In this document: positions 46,283 to 54,538 of the stretch, in pieces | Layout: each line of letters begins with the position of its first letter | Numbering within the stretch: position 1 is the first letter of the stretch | DNA from: Streptomyces cacaoi | GTDB taxonomy: Bacteria; Actinomycetota; Actinomycetes; Streptomycetales; Streptomycetaceae | Assembly: GCF_006539165.1 (NCBI RefSeq) | Contig: NZ_BJMM01000042.1 | Span: 1-62,946, forward strand | DNA: 62,946 bases | Direction of reading: 5' to 3' | Translations under genes and position numbers: made by a program | The notes under the pieces: generated by a model | What the model saw: the letters and a program-made list of their open reading frames with translations, nothing else | What the model was told of the DNA's origin: nothing | Databases searched by the model: none

Positions 46283-47200
46283 ATGACCACTTCTAAGACG
46301 CGGCTGCGTGTGGCGCGCATAGCCGCCGGCGCGGTCTTCGCCGCCGGCGCTTCGCTCACCGCGGCCGGCGCCGCCCAGGCCGCGGGCCTGGGCGAGACGG
46401 ACGTCAGCAACGCCAAGAGCGGCGGCGACGTCTCCGCCAAGGCCGAGGCCAAGGACGAGGGTCTGTTCGGCGGCCTGTTCGGCGGCGGCGACTCGGGCGG
46501 CGACGACGGCGGCAGCAGCACCATCGGCGGCGGCGACGACGGCGGCGTCATCGGTGGTGACACCGGCGGTGACGACGGCGGCTCCAGCGGTGGCGACACC
46601 GGTGGCGACGACGGCGGCACGGGCGGCACCGTGTCCGGCGGTGACGACGGCGGTATCGGCGGTATCGGCGGTATCGGCGGTGACGACGGCGGTGCCGACG
46701 GTGGCAACGACGGCGGTGCCGACAACGGTGGCAACGGCAACGGCGGTAACGGTGCCGGTGGCAACGACGGTGGCGCCGACAACGGTGGCAACGGCAACGG
46801 CGGCAACGGTGCCGGTGGCAACGACGGCGGTGCCGACAACGGCGGCAACGGCAACGGTGGCAACGGCGGTAACGGCGGCCACTCCGGCGGGAACGGCGGC
46901 AGCGGCGGTGGCGACACCGGCGGCGGCCAGGAGCCCGCGACCATCGGCGGTTCCGGCGGCGGTGACGACGACACCTGCGAGCTGGACGACTCGACGGTGA
47001 ACTGCGAGGGCGGCACCAACCCGGACAGCGCCGGCAGCCAGCCCGTCGTCGACAGCAAGCCCGAGCAGCCGAAGCAGGAGCTGGCCGAGACCGGTTCCGG
47101 CGAGACGACCTTCCTGCTGGTCGGCGCGGCCACGATGATCGCCGGCGGTATCGGCTTCCGGCTGATGCCCCGCGTGATCAACCGCCGTACGGCGGCCTGA
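46283..47200 (+). CDS. LAETG-anchored Gly/Asp/Asn-rich surface protein
   Basis: The 305-residue protein has a Sec signal peptide (1-33, likely cleavage A-Q-A/A-G). A long low-complexity body consists of GGDDGG and GGADNGGNGNGGNGAGGND units, followed by a short segment with two cysteines (DDDTCELDDSTVNCEGG). A complete sorting signal ends the protein: L-A-E-T-G at 267-271, a hydrophobic stretch and an R-R tail. L-A-x-T-G is the class E sortase site in Streptomyces, so the protein is probably covalently linked to peptidoglycan. ATG 46283 has a weak upstream GGGGGT. A strong terminator follows at 47256. It sits between prfB and ftsE. Function is unknown; a flexible wall spacer or aerial-hypha surface component is possible. 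Confidence 0.85.
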   Translation: MTTSKTRLRVARIAAGAVFAAGASLTAAGAAQAAGLGETDVSNAKSGGDVSAKAEAKDEGLFGGLFGGGDSGGDDGGSSTIGGGDDGGVIGGDTGGDDGGSSGGDTGGDDGGTGGTVSGGDDGGIGGIGGIGGDDGGADGGNDGGADNGGNGNGGNGAGGNDGGADNGGNGNGGNGAGGNDGGADNGGNGNGGNGGNGGHSGGNGGSGGGDTGGGQEPATIGGSGGGDDDTCELDDSTVNCEGGTNPDSAGSQPVVDSKPEQPKQELAETGSGETTFLLVGAATMIAGGIGFRLMPRVINRRTAA

Positions 47201-47255
47201 CACCGGACGCCGGAGGCGTACCCGGGCAGGAGCGACAACGACAACCGCACAGCGC

Positions 47256-47291
47256 GGAGGGCCGGAACATCACCCGATGTTCCGGCCCTCC
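47256..47291 (+). terminator. Strong hairpin terminator after the LAETG gene
   Basis: GGAGGGCCGGAACAT at 47256-47270 pairs perfectly with 47277-47291. One further C-G pair closes a 4 nt loop, giving a 16 bp stem. No T run follows, as usual for Streptomyces terminators. Being symmetrical, it may also stop transcripts coming from the convergent small gene at 47494-47688. Confidence 0.8.
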
Positions 47292-47493
47292 GGCGTTCCG
47301 TGACCGCGCACGGGCGGCGCGGCAGCCGTACGGAACGCACTCGTGCGTGTGATGCGGTATCTCGTCGGCGGGCGGCGTCAGTTGCGCGCTGTGCCCCCTC
47401 GGTGACCGGATGTCCCCCCTCGGACGTGCCCTGGCCGTCGTCCGGCCGTCTTCCGACTGCCGGACCGGGGTGCGGTCGCCGGCGGGCCGGTCG

Positions 47494-47688
47494 TCAGAGG
47501 GTGGCGAAGCGCTGGGCGACCAGCGCGACCGCGACCAGCGTCAGCAGCAGCCCGATCAGCGCCGTGGGCGACAGGCCGGCCAGCGGGGACGCACGGTGCA
47601 GGCGCTCGCGGTGGGCGCGGCACACCGCGCAACGCCCTTCGCTCACGGGCCCCGCGCAGTTGGCACACACCAGTCGATCGCATGTCAT
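47494..47688 (-). CDS. Small zinc-ribbon membrane protein (64 aa)
   Basis: The 64-residue protein starts at ATG 47688 behind a near-perfect AAGGAGGAG. The N-terminal part has two C-x2-C-type pairs (LVCANCAG and RCAVCRA), which should form a small zinc ribbon. The C-terminal part is one transmembrane helix (LSPTALIGLLLTLVAVALVAQ). It lies between the LAETG gene and ftsE on the opposite strand. I recognise it only as the type of small conserved hypothetical protein found in Streptomyces; its function is unknown. The strong ribosome-binding site and composition argue that it is a real gene, although a much longer frame in the same register extends upstream. Confidence 0.7.
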   Translation of the reverse strand: MTCDRLVCANCAGPVSEGRCAVCRAHRERLHRASPLAGLSPTALIGLLLTLVAVALVAQRFATL

Positions 47689-48073
47689 GCGAACTCCTCC
47701 TTCTCGCGCCCACCCGGGAGTGATGCCTTCCCCAGGGGTGCTCGTCTCCACTGTGCCAGGTGTGCGCCCGCCGCGCAGAAACCTCCTGGTGGGAAGCGGG
47801 CGCCCGGCCGCGCTCGGGGCGCGGGCCGGCCGTCCGGCCGCCGTCGGCGTGGAGTTGCCCGGTTGATGCCGCCCTGCGCCGCGGTCGAAACCGCCCGCAC
47901 GGGCGGGGCGCGGCCGTCGGACTCCGGGGGCGGGCGGGGCGCATACCCGGCGACACCGGACCAAGGGCAGAGCCCGACTGCGCGGCACCGACGGCTTCGC
48001 GTATGGTCTCGACACCGACAGGGGGCCGCTCCGCGGCTTCCGCTGCCCCTACCCAGGTCGACGTGGTGTATCC
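47689..48073. other. Intergenic region upstream of ftsE
   Basis: This 385 bp gap lies between the divergent 64-residue gene and ftsE. It contains overlapping short palindromes at 47881-47894 (GCGGT-CGAA-ACCGC) and 47891-47906 (CCGCCCG-CA-CGGGCGG), and TATGGT at 48001-48006 as a possible -10 without a clear -35. No coding frame is supported. The ftsE GTG has no obvious Shine-Dalgarno. Confidence 0.4.
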
Positions 48074-48763
48074 GTGATCCGATTCGACAACGTCTCCAAG
48101 TCCTACCCCAAGCAGAACCGCCCTGCCCTCCGCGAGGTCTCGCTGGAGATCGGCCGGGGCGAGTTCGTCTTCCTGGTGGGCTCCTCCGGCTCCGGAAAGT
48201 CCACCTTCCTGCGCCTCATCCTCCGCGAGGAGCGCGCCTCCCACGGGCAGGTGCACGTCCTCGGCAAGGATCTGGCCCGCCTGTCCAACTGGAAGGTTCC
48301 GCACATGCGGCGCCAGTTGGGCACCGTCTTCCAGGACTTCCGGCTGCTGGCCAACAAGACGGTCGGGGAGAACGTCGCGTTCGCGCTGGAGGTCATCGGC
48401 AAGTCGCGCGGGCAGATCCGCAAGACGGTGCCGGAGGTGCTCGACCTGGTGGGTCTGGGCGGCAAGGACGACCGGATGCCGGGCGAGTTGTCCGGTGGTG
48501 AGCAGCAGCGGGTGGCCATCGCGCGGGCGTTCGCCAACCGTCCCATGCTGCTGATCGCCGACGAGCCGACGGGCAACCTCGACCCCCAGACCTCCGTCGG
48601 CATCATGAAGTTGCTCGACCGCATCAACCGCACCGGCACGACGGTCGTCATGGCCACGCACGACCAGCAGATCGTCGACCAGATGCGCAAGCGCGTGGTC
48701 GAACTGGAGATGGGCCGCCTCGTGCGCGACCAGTCGCGCGGCGTCTACGGCTACCAGCACTGA
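48074..48763 (+). CDS. ftsE: Cell division ATP-binding protein FtsE
   Basis: This 229-residue ABC ATPase has Walker A GSSGSGKST at 36-44, the signature LSGGEQQRVAIARA, Walker B LLIADEPTGNLD and the switch histidine in MATHDQQ. With FtsX it forms a type VII-like mechanotransmission complex at the division septum, which activates peptidoglycan hydrolases rather than transporting a substrate. GTG at 48074 begins the conserved MIRFDNVSKSYP. ftsX follows 39 bp downstream. Length and all motifs are normal for the family. Confidence 0.97.
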   Translation: MIRFDNVSKSYPKQNRPALREVSLEIGRGEFVFLVGSSGSGKSTFLRLILREERASHGQVHVLGKDLARLSNWKVPHMRRQLGTVFQDFRLLANKTVGENVAFALEVIGKSRGQIRKTVPEVLDLVGLGGKDDRMPGELSGGEQQRVAIARAFANRPMLLIADEPTGNLDPQTSVGIMKLLDRINRTGTTVVMATHDQQIVDQMRKRVVELEMGRLVRDQSRGVYGYQH

Positions 48764-48802
48764 GCCCGCCCGTCCTCCGTCCCCCTGCGCAGAAAGGACG
48801 CC

Positions 48803-49714
48803 ATGCGCGCCCAGTTCGTACTGTCGGAGATCGGCGTCGGTCTCCGTCGCAATCTCACGATGACCTTCGCGGTCATCGTTTCCGTCGCCCTGTCGCTCGC
48901 GCTGGCCGGCGGCTCGCTGCTCGCCCGGGAGCAGGTGAGCACCATGAAGGGCTACTGGTACGACAAGGTCCAGGTCTCCATCTACCTGTGCAACAAGAAC
49001 GACGCGTCCTCCGACCCCAATTGCGCCAAGGGCGCCGTCACCGCGCAGCAGAAGAAGGAGATCAAGACCGACCTGGACAAGCTCGACGTGGTCGAGCGCG
49101 TCTACCACGAGTCGGCCGACGACGCGTACAAGCACTACAAGGAGCAGTTCAAGGACTCGCCCCTGGCCGACTCCCTGACGCCGGACCAGATGCAGGAGTC
49201 CTACCGCGTCAAGCTCAAGGACCCCACCAAGTACCGGGTGTTGCAGACGGCGTTCTCCGGCCGGCAGGGCGTTCAGGAGGTGCAGGACCAACGCAGCCTG
49301 CTGGAGAACCTGTTCAACCTGCTCAACGGCATGAACATCGCGGCGCTGTGTGTGATGGCGCTGATGCTCGTCGTCGCGCTGCTGCTGATCGTCAACACCG
49401 TGCGTGTGTCGGCGTTCAGCAGGCGCAGGGAGACGGGCATCATGCGGCTGGTCGGCGCCTCCAGTTTCTACATCCAGATGCCGTTCATCCTGGAGGCGGC
49501 CATCGCGGGCCTGATCGGCGCCGGCTTCGCCTGTGTGCTGCTGATCGGCGGCAAGTACTTCCTGATCAACAACTGGCTCCAGGAGAAGATCGTCCTGATC
49601 AACTTCATCGGCTGGGACGCGGTCGTGAAGGTGCTGCCGCTCATCATCGCCGTCGGCGTCCTCATGCCGGCCGTCGCGGCCTTCTTCACACTGCGCAAGT
49701 ATCTGAAGGTCTGA
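48803..49714 (+). CDS. ftsX: Cell division protein FtsX
   Basis: The 303-residue membrane subunit of FtsEX has one TM near residues 20-42, a large extracytoplasmic domain (about 45-170) containing two cysteines (YLCNKNDASSDPNCAKG), and three C-terminal TM helices with the permease-like GIMRLVGASSFYIQMPFILEA coupling region. Actinobacterial FtsX uses the outer domain to activate NlpC/P60 hydrolases such as RipC. ATG 48803 is preceded by AAAGGA. It is in an operon with ftsE. The S41 peptidase gene starts 67 bp downstream. Confidence 0.96.
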   Translation: MRAQFVLSEIGVGLRRNLTMTFAVIVSVALSLALAGGSLLAREQVSTMKGYWYDKVQVSIYLCNKNDASSDPNCAKGAVTAQQKKEIKTDLDKLDVVERVYHESADDAYKHYKEQFKDSPLADSLTPDQMQESYRVKLKDPTKYRVLQTAFSGRQGVQEVQDQRSLLENLFNLLNGMNIAALCVMALMLVVALLLIVNTVRVSAFSRRRETGIMRLVGASSFYIQMPFILEAAIAGLIGAGFACVLLIGGKYFLINNWLQEKIVLINFIGWDAVVKVLPLIIAVGVLMPAVAAFFTLRKYLKV

Positions 49715-49781
49715 GCGGGCAGGCGGGCGCCGTTGGGCCGACGTCCCGTACGGCGCCCGCGTCTGTCCTACACTCCCGACC

Positions 49782-51071
49782 ATGCCGGGCCAGTGGTTCA
49801 CCGAGACGCGCCCGCGCCGACTGCGGCGCGGAGCGGCACTGTCGTTGGTCTTCGCCGGAGTGCTGGCGACCGGGGCCGCCACGGGCGCCTTCGGTGGCGA
49901 GACGGCGCCGCGCCGCCCGGCAGCCGACGCCCGGAACGCCGACTCCCGCACCGCGCCCGGCCCCTCCGGCACCGCGCCGCAGGGCGGCACCGGCCGGGTG
50001 CCGGAGCCGGAGCGCGGCCGGGACGCCGCACACGAACTCGTCAGCCGCAGCGGCGACCGCTGGTCGGCGGCGTACTCGGCGCGGGAGTACGAGGGGCTGC
50101 GGCAGGCCCTCGACGGCAGTTACGTCGGTGTCGGCATCTCCGTCCGCGAGGTGCGCGCCGCCGCGCGGCACGGCGGGGACGGCAAGCACACCGGGGGCGA
50201 CGGCAAGAACGGCGCCGGGCACGGCGGACGCCCGCCGCGCGCCGTCGAGGTCGACCACGTCGAGCCCGGCAGCCCGGCGGCGCGGGCCGGGGTGCGGGCC
50301 GGGGACCGGCTCAGGGCGGTGGGCGACCGGCCGGTCACGGGGATGCCGGTGACCGATGTGGTGGCCCTGCTGCGCGGGACGCCCGGCGCGGACGGGCCCG
50401 GCTCGTCCGTCACCCTGGAGCTGTCCCGCAACGGCCCGTCGGGCGCGGAGGGCAGCTGGCACACGACGCTGCGCCGTGCCCGGCTGGACACGGACGCGGT
50501 CACCGTCGACCGGCTCGGCCCCGGGGTCACCCGGATCAAGGTCGCGGCCTTCACCAGGGGCGCGGGCGAACAGGTGCGCAAGGCGGTGGCGGAGCGGGTG
50601 CCCGAGGGCTCCGGCGTCCTGCTGGATCTGCGCGGCAACGCCGGCGGCCTGGTGGACGAGGCCGTCACCGCCGCGTCGGCCTTCCTGGACGGCGGTCTGG
50701 TCGCCACCTACGACGACGAGGGCACCCAGCGCGCGCTGTACGCGCCGCGCGGCAAGGGCGACGACGAACTGCCCGTCGTCGTCCTGGTCGACGGGGGCAC
50801 GATGAGCGCGGCCGAGCTGCTCACCGGGGCGCTCCAGGACCGGGGCCGTGCCGTGGTGGTCGGCTCGCACACCTTCGGCAAGGGCTCGGTGCAGATGCCC
50901 CGCAGGCAGCGGGACGGCTCGGTGGCGGAGCTGACCGTCGGTCACTACACGACTCCGTCGGGTCGCGACGTCGAGGGTCGGGGTATCGCGCCGGATCTCT
51001 CGGTGGACTCCCGGGACGGGGCGACGGAACGGGCGAGGACGGTATTGAGTGGCCTCGAACCCCCCTCCTAG
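49782..51071 (+). CDS. S41 family C-terminal processing peptidase (CtpA-like) with PDZ domain
   Basis: The 429-residue secreted or membrane-tethered protease has an N-terminal hydrophobic segment (about 20-40) after a basic start. A PDZ domain follows (about 110-215; YVGVGISVREV, VEPGSPAARAGVRAGDRL). The S41 core has a Ser342/Lys367 dyad, S-A-A-E-L and F-G-K-G-S-V-Q, with the usual 25-residue spacing. It would cleave C-terminal tails of envelope proteins outside the membrane. It lies between ftsX and smpB on the same strand with short gaps (67 and 18 bp), consistent with co-transcription and a possible role in septal or wall remodelling. ATG 49782 immediately precedes the signal-anchor region. 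Confidence 0.92.
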   Translation: MPGQWFTETRPRRLRRGAALSLVFAGVLATGAATGAFGGETAPRRPAADARNADSRTAPGPSGTAPQGGTGRVPEPERGRDAAHELVSRSGDRWSAAYSAREYEGLRQALDGSYVGVGISVREVRAAARHGGDGKHTGGDGKNGAGHGGRPPRAVEVDHVEPGSPAARAGVRAGDRLRAVGDRPVTGMPVTDVVALLRGTPGADGPGSSVTLELSRNGPSGAEGSWHTTLRRARLDTDAVTVDRLGPGVTRIKVAAFTRGAGEQVRKAVAERVPEGSGVLLDLRGNAGGLVDEAVTAASAFLDGGLVATYDDEGTQRALYAPRGKGDDELPVVVLVDGGTMSAAELLTGALQDRGRAVVVGSHTFGKGSVQMPRRQRDGSVAELTVGHYTTPSGRDVEGRGIAPDLSVDSRDGATERARTVLSGLEPPS

Positions 51072-51089
51072 TGGGAGAATGGCCTGGTT

Positions 51090-51629
51090 ATGGCGAAGAT
51101 GAAGACGACTCGGGCCACGGCGAAGAAGGCCAAGGCCAAGGACGACAAGGACGCCCGCAAGCTCGTCGCCCAGAACAAGCGGGCCCGGCACGACTACCTC
51201 ATCCTCGACACCTACGAGTGCGGCATCGTGCTGACCGGTACCGAGGTCAAGTCGCTGCGCCAGGGCCGCGCCTCGCTGGTGGACGGCTTCGCCCAGATCG
51301 ACGGCAACGAGGTCTGGCTGCACAACGTGCACATCCCGGAGTACGCGCAGGGCACCTGGACCAACCACGCGGCCCGCCGCAAGCGCAAGCTGCTGCTGCA
51401 CCGTGCCGAGATCGACAAGCTGATCGGCAAGACGCAGGAGACGGGCCACACGCTGGTCCCCCTCCAGCTGTACTTCTACCGGGGCCGGGCCAAGGTCGAG
51501 ATCGCGCTGGCCAAGGGCAAGAAGGAGTACGACAAGCGGCAGGCCCTGCGGGAGAAGCAGGACCGGCGCGACGCGGACCGGGCGATGTCCGCGGCCCGCC
51601 GCCGGCAGCGCGCCGCCGCCCGCGCCTGA
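51090..51629 (+). CDS. smpB: SsrA-binding protein SmpB
   Basis: The 179-residue protein has the OB-fold SmpB core: NKRARHDYLILDTYECGIVLTG, TEVKSLRQGRASLVDGF and GTWTNHAARRKRKLLLH. The C-terminal basic tail that enters the empty mRNA channel is present. The first 25 residues are Lys/Ala-rich, as in other Streptomyces SmpB. It binds tmRNA and delivers it to stalled ribosomes. The ssrA gene is 217 bp downstream. ATG 51090 has GGGAGAATGG upstream. Confidence 0.97.
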   Translation: MAKMKTTRATAKKAKAKDDKDARKLVAQNKRARHDYLILDTYECGIVLTGTEVKSLRQGRASLVDGFAQIDGNEVWLHNVHIPEYAQGTWTNHAARRKRKLLLHRAEIDKLIGKTQETGHTLVPLQLYFYRGRAKVEIALAKGKKEYDKRQALREKQDRRDADRAMSAARRRQRAAARA

Positions 51630-51767
51630 CCGGGGGTTTCGCCCCGCGCTCCGGCCGGTGGTCCGGCCCGGGACAGCGCGGGAATACCCCGGGGCGCTCC
51701 GGGGTTGAAGGGGGTGCGGACCGTGGGAGCGGAGTCCGGCGGCCCGGTGGCGGCCCGATCGAAAGGG

Positions 51768-51798
51768 TTGGCGCGGGTGCGCGGTGTTCGCTTACCAT
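51768..51798 (+). promoter_or_regulatory. Candidate ssrA promoter
   Basis: TTGGCG (51768-51773) and TACCAT (51793-51798) are 19 bp apart upstream of the tmRNA. Transcription from near 51805 would give a roughly 40 nt leader that RNase P would remove at 51846. The spacing is one or two bases longer than ideal. Confidence 0.35.
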
Positions 51799-51845
51799 GA
51801 GCTGTGGCTACGCCCGAGAGGGCGGGCAGTTTGTCAACTCAACAT

Positions 51846-52218
51846 GGGGATGATCGGTTTCGACAGCGAATGTCGAAGTAGGGGAAGCGAGCCGAGGAAC
51901 GCGGCAATGATCTCGTTAACCACGTGCCGCAAAAAAATAATCGCCAATCAGAAGCGCGATTCCTTCGCCCTCGCTGCCTGAGCAGCGACCTGCGAAGTGT
52001 CAGCCCGGGGTAGTTCCCGCCCCGGTTCCTGGCATCAGCTAAGGGAACTCACCGCGTAGACCCGGTCACGGGGTCTGCCGGGACATCACACAGTGACTGG
52101 GCCCGTCGGAGACTTGTCCGTGTGATCTCCGGGGCCGAGAAAATCGCAGCGGACTGCGCTCGGAGAAGCCCTGCTTCTGCTTCGTTGGACGCGGGTTCGA
52201 TTCCCGCCATCTCCACCA
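51846..52218 (+). ncRNA. ssrA: Transfer-messenger RNA (tmRNA)
   Basis: This 373 nt RNA rescues stalled ribosomes. The 5' end GGGGAUG pairs with CAUCUCC near the 3' end (one G-U pair), followed by ACCA encoded in the genome. The T-loop GGTTCGATTCC is present just before. The tag frame resumes at GCC 51943-51945 after UAAUC and encodes A-N-Q-K-R-D-S-F-A-L-A-A with TGA at 51979-51981; the A-L-A-A end is the degradation signal. smpB lies upstream and a T-run terminator downstream. An open frame that ends in the tag peptide is not a separate gene. Confidence 0.96.
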
Positions 52219-52221
52219 TCA

Positions 52222-52237
52222 GGTGCCGTACGGCACC
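52222..52237. repeat. 16-bp perfect palindrome just after ssrA
   Basis: GGTGCCGTACGGCACC is a perfect palindrome 4 bases after the tmRNA CCA end and just before the T-run terminator. It may be a 3' processing or stability element, or part of a double terminator. Confidence 0.6.
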
Positions 52238-52247
52238 GCCCATGTTG

Positions 52248-52286
52248 AGGCCCTGCCCGGCGGATCCCGCCGGGCAGGGCCTTTTT
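52248..52286 (+). terminator. Rho-independent terminator of ssrA
   Basis: A 16 bp perfect stem (52248-52263 with 52267-52282) closes a 3 nt loop and is followed by a run of five T (52282-52286). This is one of few canonical T-run terminators in the window and fits a highly expressed stable RNA. Confidence 0.92.
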
Positions 52287-52376
52287 GCTGCGCGGACTCC
52301 TTGTGCAGGCTTCGTGCACAGGCGGAAGCCCGCACACCGGGTGCGCCCGCTGTCGGCCGCGTGCTGGGATGTGGCC

Positions 52377-53024
52377 ATGGAACGAGTGACCGACAGCCTG
52401 CCCGCCCGGATCTTCCTGCTCGCCTGCAATCCCGACAAGGAGCGGCGGGCGTGGGGCGACACTCTGGGATACGCCGTCCGGGCCGCGGTGCTCGTGGAGT
52501 TGGCCGAGCGGGGCTGTCTGAGCGATGCGGACGGCAAGGCGCGGCCGGTGGGGGACCGGCGCACCGGGGACCCGGTGCTGGACGCGGTGCTCAGGGGGCT
52601 GGCCGAGCACGGCAGGCCCCGGCGGTGGCGCACGCTCGTGGCGAGGGCGCGGCGGCAGACACTCCAGTCGCTGGAGGAGCAGTTGGTGACGGCGGGGGAG
52701 ATCCGGGTCGAGCGGCGGGCACTGCGGCGCGACCGCGTGGTGCTGCGCGAGCCCGGGCTGCCGGGCCGGTTGCGGGCCGAGGCGCTGGAGACGCTGGAGT
52801 CCTCGACGCCCGTCGAGCAGGTGCCCCGTGCCGAGGCGGCGCTGGCGGCGATGGCCGCGCTGGGCAAGCTGGCCCCGGAGCTGAACTGGCAGGTGCGGCA
52901 CCGCAATCGGAAGCGGATCAAGGAGCTGACGAAGCGGGGCGGTCCGGCCGTGACCGGGCTGAAGAAGGCGCTCGACAGCCGCAATGCCGCCGCGGCGTCG
53001 AGCGCGAGCTCCAGCGCCTCCTAG
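52377..53024 (+). CDS. GPP34 family phosphoprotein
   Basis: The 215-residue protein is mostly helical: LPARIFLLACNPDKERRAW at the start, YAVRAAVLVELAERG, then a basic RRWRTLVARARRQTLQ and ERRALRRDRVVLRE. These features match the GPP34/Vps74 family (eukaryotic GOLPH3 fold), abundant in actinomycetes. In eukaryotes it binds phosphatidylinositol-4-phosphate and Golgi glycosyltransferases. The role in Streptomyces is not established, though membrane lipid binding is likely. ATG 52377 is used; a GTG lies 6 bases before, and no strong ribosome-binding site is present. The Ser/Ala-rich tail is variable. It is the first gene after ssrA. Confidence 0.8.
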   Translation: MERVTDSLPARIFLLACNPDKERRAWGDTLGYAVRAAVLVELAERGCLSDADGKARPVGDRRTGDPVLDAVLRGLAEHGRPRRWRTLVARARRQTLQSLEEQLVTAGEIRVERRALRRDRVVLREPGLPGRLRAEALETLESSTPVEQVPRAEAALAAMAALGKLAPELNWQVRHRNRKRIKELTKRGGPAVTGLKKALDSRNAAAASSASSSAS

Positions 53025-53239
53025 CGGGCCCCGCCCGGCCCTGCCTGCTCCTGCCCCGTCCCGCTGCGTCCCTGCCCTGCCCTGCCTTGTCCTCTCCGCG
53101 GACGGGGTCCGGGGGCTGTTTTCGGCGGCTCGTGCATCTATCCTGCCGGGGCAGGAAACCGGACATATGTCCCCTTCTGTGGGGCGGGCGCGCACGGCGG
53201 GTGCGGTGCCGTCCGGTGCGCAGCGGAAGGAGCACGCGT

Positions 53240-54172
53240 ATGCCCTCGCAGGACGAGGCTCCCGAGCCGCTCGGGCCCTCCTCCCTGACCTGGCGGTACT
53301 TCGGCGACTGGCGCGGGGTGCTGCTCGCGCCGTGGGCCGGCGCCATGCAGAACATGCACCCCGGGCTCGGTGCCGGGGTGGCCGGGCACTCGCGGTTCTT
53401 CGAGGAGCGCTGGCAGCGGCTCTTCCGTTCGCTCTACCCCATCGGCGGCGTCGTCTACGACGGGCCCCGCGCGGCCCGCACCGCCCGCGAGGTGCGCGGC
53501 TACCACGACGCCGTCAAGGGCGTCGACGAGCGGGGCCGCCCGTACCACGCGCTGGACCCGGACACCTTCTACTGGGCGCACGCCACGTTCTTCGTGCTCA
53601 CGCTGCTGATCGCCGACCGGCTCGGGCCCGGGCTCGACGAGGCCGCCAAACGCCGGCTGTTCGACGAGCACGTGCAGTGGTGGCGGCTCTACGGCATGAG
53701 CATGCGCCCGGTGCCGGGCAGTTGGGAGGAGTTCCAGCGCTACTGGGACCGGATGGCCGCCGAGGTGCTGGAGGACAACCGGCCCACCCGCGACGTCCTG
53801 GACATGCGGCGGCTGCCGAAGCCGCCCGCGCTGCGGCTGCTGCCGGACGCGGTGTGGCGGGCCGTGCGCGGGCGGCAGGCGCGGGCCTTCGAATGGTTCA
53901 CGGTCGGTTTCTTCCCGCCCGCCGTACGGCACCGGCTGGGCTATGTGTGGACGGTGCGGGACGAGCGCAGGCTGCGCCGGATCGGCCGGGCCGTGCACCG
54001 GTGCTGGCGGCTCGTCCCGCCCGCGTGGCGCTACCACCCGAGGGCCCGGGCCGGCTGGGAGCGGGCCCGGGGACGCCGGGCGCCGGACGCCCCGCCGGTG
54101 GAGACCCCGGCACGCAACCTTCCGCCCGCCGGCCGGCGGGGGCTGCCGCAGCACTACTCGCCCCGGCTGTGA
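53240..54172 (+). CDS. MpaB/DUF2236 family oxygenase-like protein
   Basis: This 310-residue protein of the oxygenase MpaB/rubber-oxygenase (DUF2236) family shows LTWRYFGDWRGVLLAPWAGAM, LDPDTFYWAHATFFVLTLLIADR (the helix supplying a haem ligand histidine) and FTVGFFPPAVRHRLGYVW. Members are haem-dependent oxygenases acting on hydrophobic or polyketide substrates, but most bacterial copies have no assigned substrate. ATG 53240 is strongly supported by GGAAGGAG at 53225-53232. No partner gene is evident; the preceding 215 bp contain a pyrimidine-rich CCTGC repeat stretch (about 53040-53095). Confidence 0.85.
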   Translation: MPSQDEAPEPLGPSSLTWRYFGDWRGVLLAPWAGAMQNMHPGLGAGVAGHSRFFEERWQRLFRSLYPIGGVVYDGPRAARTAREVRGYHDAVKGVDERGRPYHALDPDTFYWAHATFFVLTLLIADRLGPGLDEAAKRRLFDEHVQWWRLYGMSMRPVPGSWEEFQRYWDRMAAEVLEDNRPTRDVLDMRRLPKPPALRLLPDAVWRAVRGRQARAFEWFTVGFFPPAVRHRLGYVWTVRDERRLRRIGRAVHRCWRLVPPAWRYHPRARAGWERARGRRAPDAPPVETPARNLPPAGRRGLPQHYSPRL

Positions 54173-54435
54173 TCCGTCCCCGGGGCGGGTGCGCGCCCCG
54201 GCCACCGGAGCCGGCCGCGCCGCCCGCGCCGGCGCCCGCGTGCGGGCTCGCGTCCGCCGCGCCGCCGGGGCCAGGCCGCGACGAGGACCGACCCGGCCAG
54301 CGCGAGGAACGGGCCGCCGGGGGAGTCACCAGAGGAGTCGCCGGGAGAGTTGCCGGGGGAGTTGCCGGAAGAGGGACGCGTGCCCGGGGCGTCGCCGGGG
54401 CGGTGGTAGCGGGGTGTGCTCGGGGGCAAAGGCAT
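54154..54435 (-). CDS. Possible small membrane protein (uncertain)
   Basis: A 93-residue frame starts at ATG 54435 with a GAGG only 3 nt upstream. It encodes a Pro/Ser/Gly repeat stretch (SGNSPGNSPGDSSGDSPGG), one short hydrophobic segment (FLALAGSVLVAAW) and a basic tail. It overlaps the end of the MpaB gene by 19 bases. It fills an otherwise empty 366 bp gap (54173-54538). The evidence is composition only and it could easily be spurious. Confidence 0.25.
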   Translation of the reverse strand: MPLPPSTPRYHRPGDAPGTRPSSGNSPGNSPGDSSGDSPGGPFLALAGSVLVAAWPRRRGGREPARGRRRGRRGRLRWPGRAPAPGTDHSRGE

Positions 54436-54503
54436 GGCCTCAGCTTCCGGGCGGTGCGTGGGCACGGTCCAACACCTGTGAACGCCCCTTTCACGCACGG
54501 CTG

Positions 54504-54532
54504 TTGTGAATCGCCGGGCCCCGGCCTATGTT
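54504..54532 (+). promoter_or_regulatory. HrdB-like promoter of the lysR gene (leaderless)
   Basis: TTGTGA (54504-54509) and TATGTT (54527-54532) have exactly 17 bp between them. The expected start site, 7 nt after the -10, falls on the A of the ATG at 54539, predicting a leaderless mRNA. The absence of a Shine-Dalgarno before that ATG supports this. Confidence 0.65.
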
Positions 54533-54538
54533 CGCCCG

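Noticed and set aside
51784..51981. 65-residue open frame ending in ANQKRDSFALAA
   Set aside because: Its end is the tmRNA proteolysis tag; the frame simply runs through the tmRNA from upstream and is not a gene.
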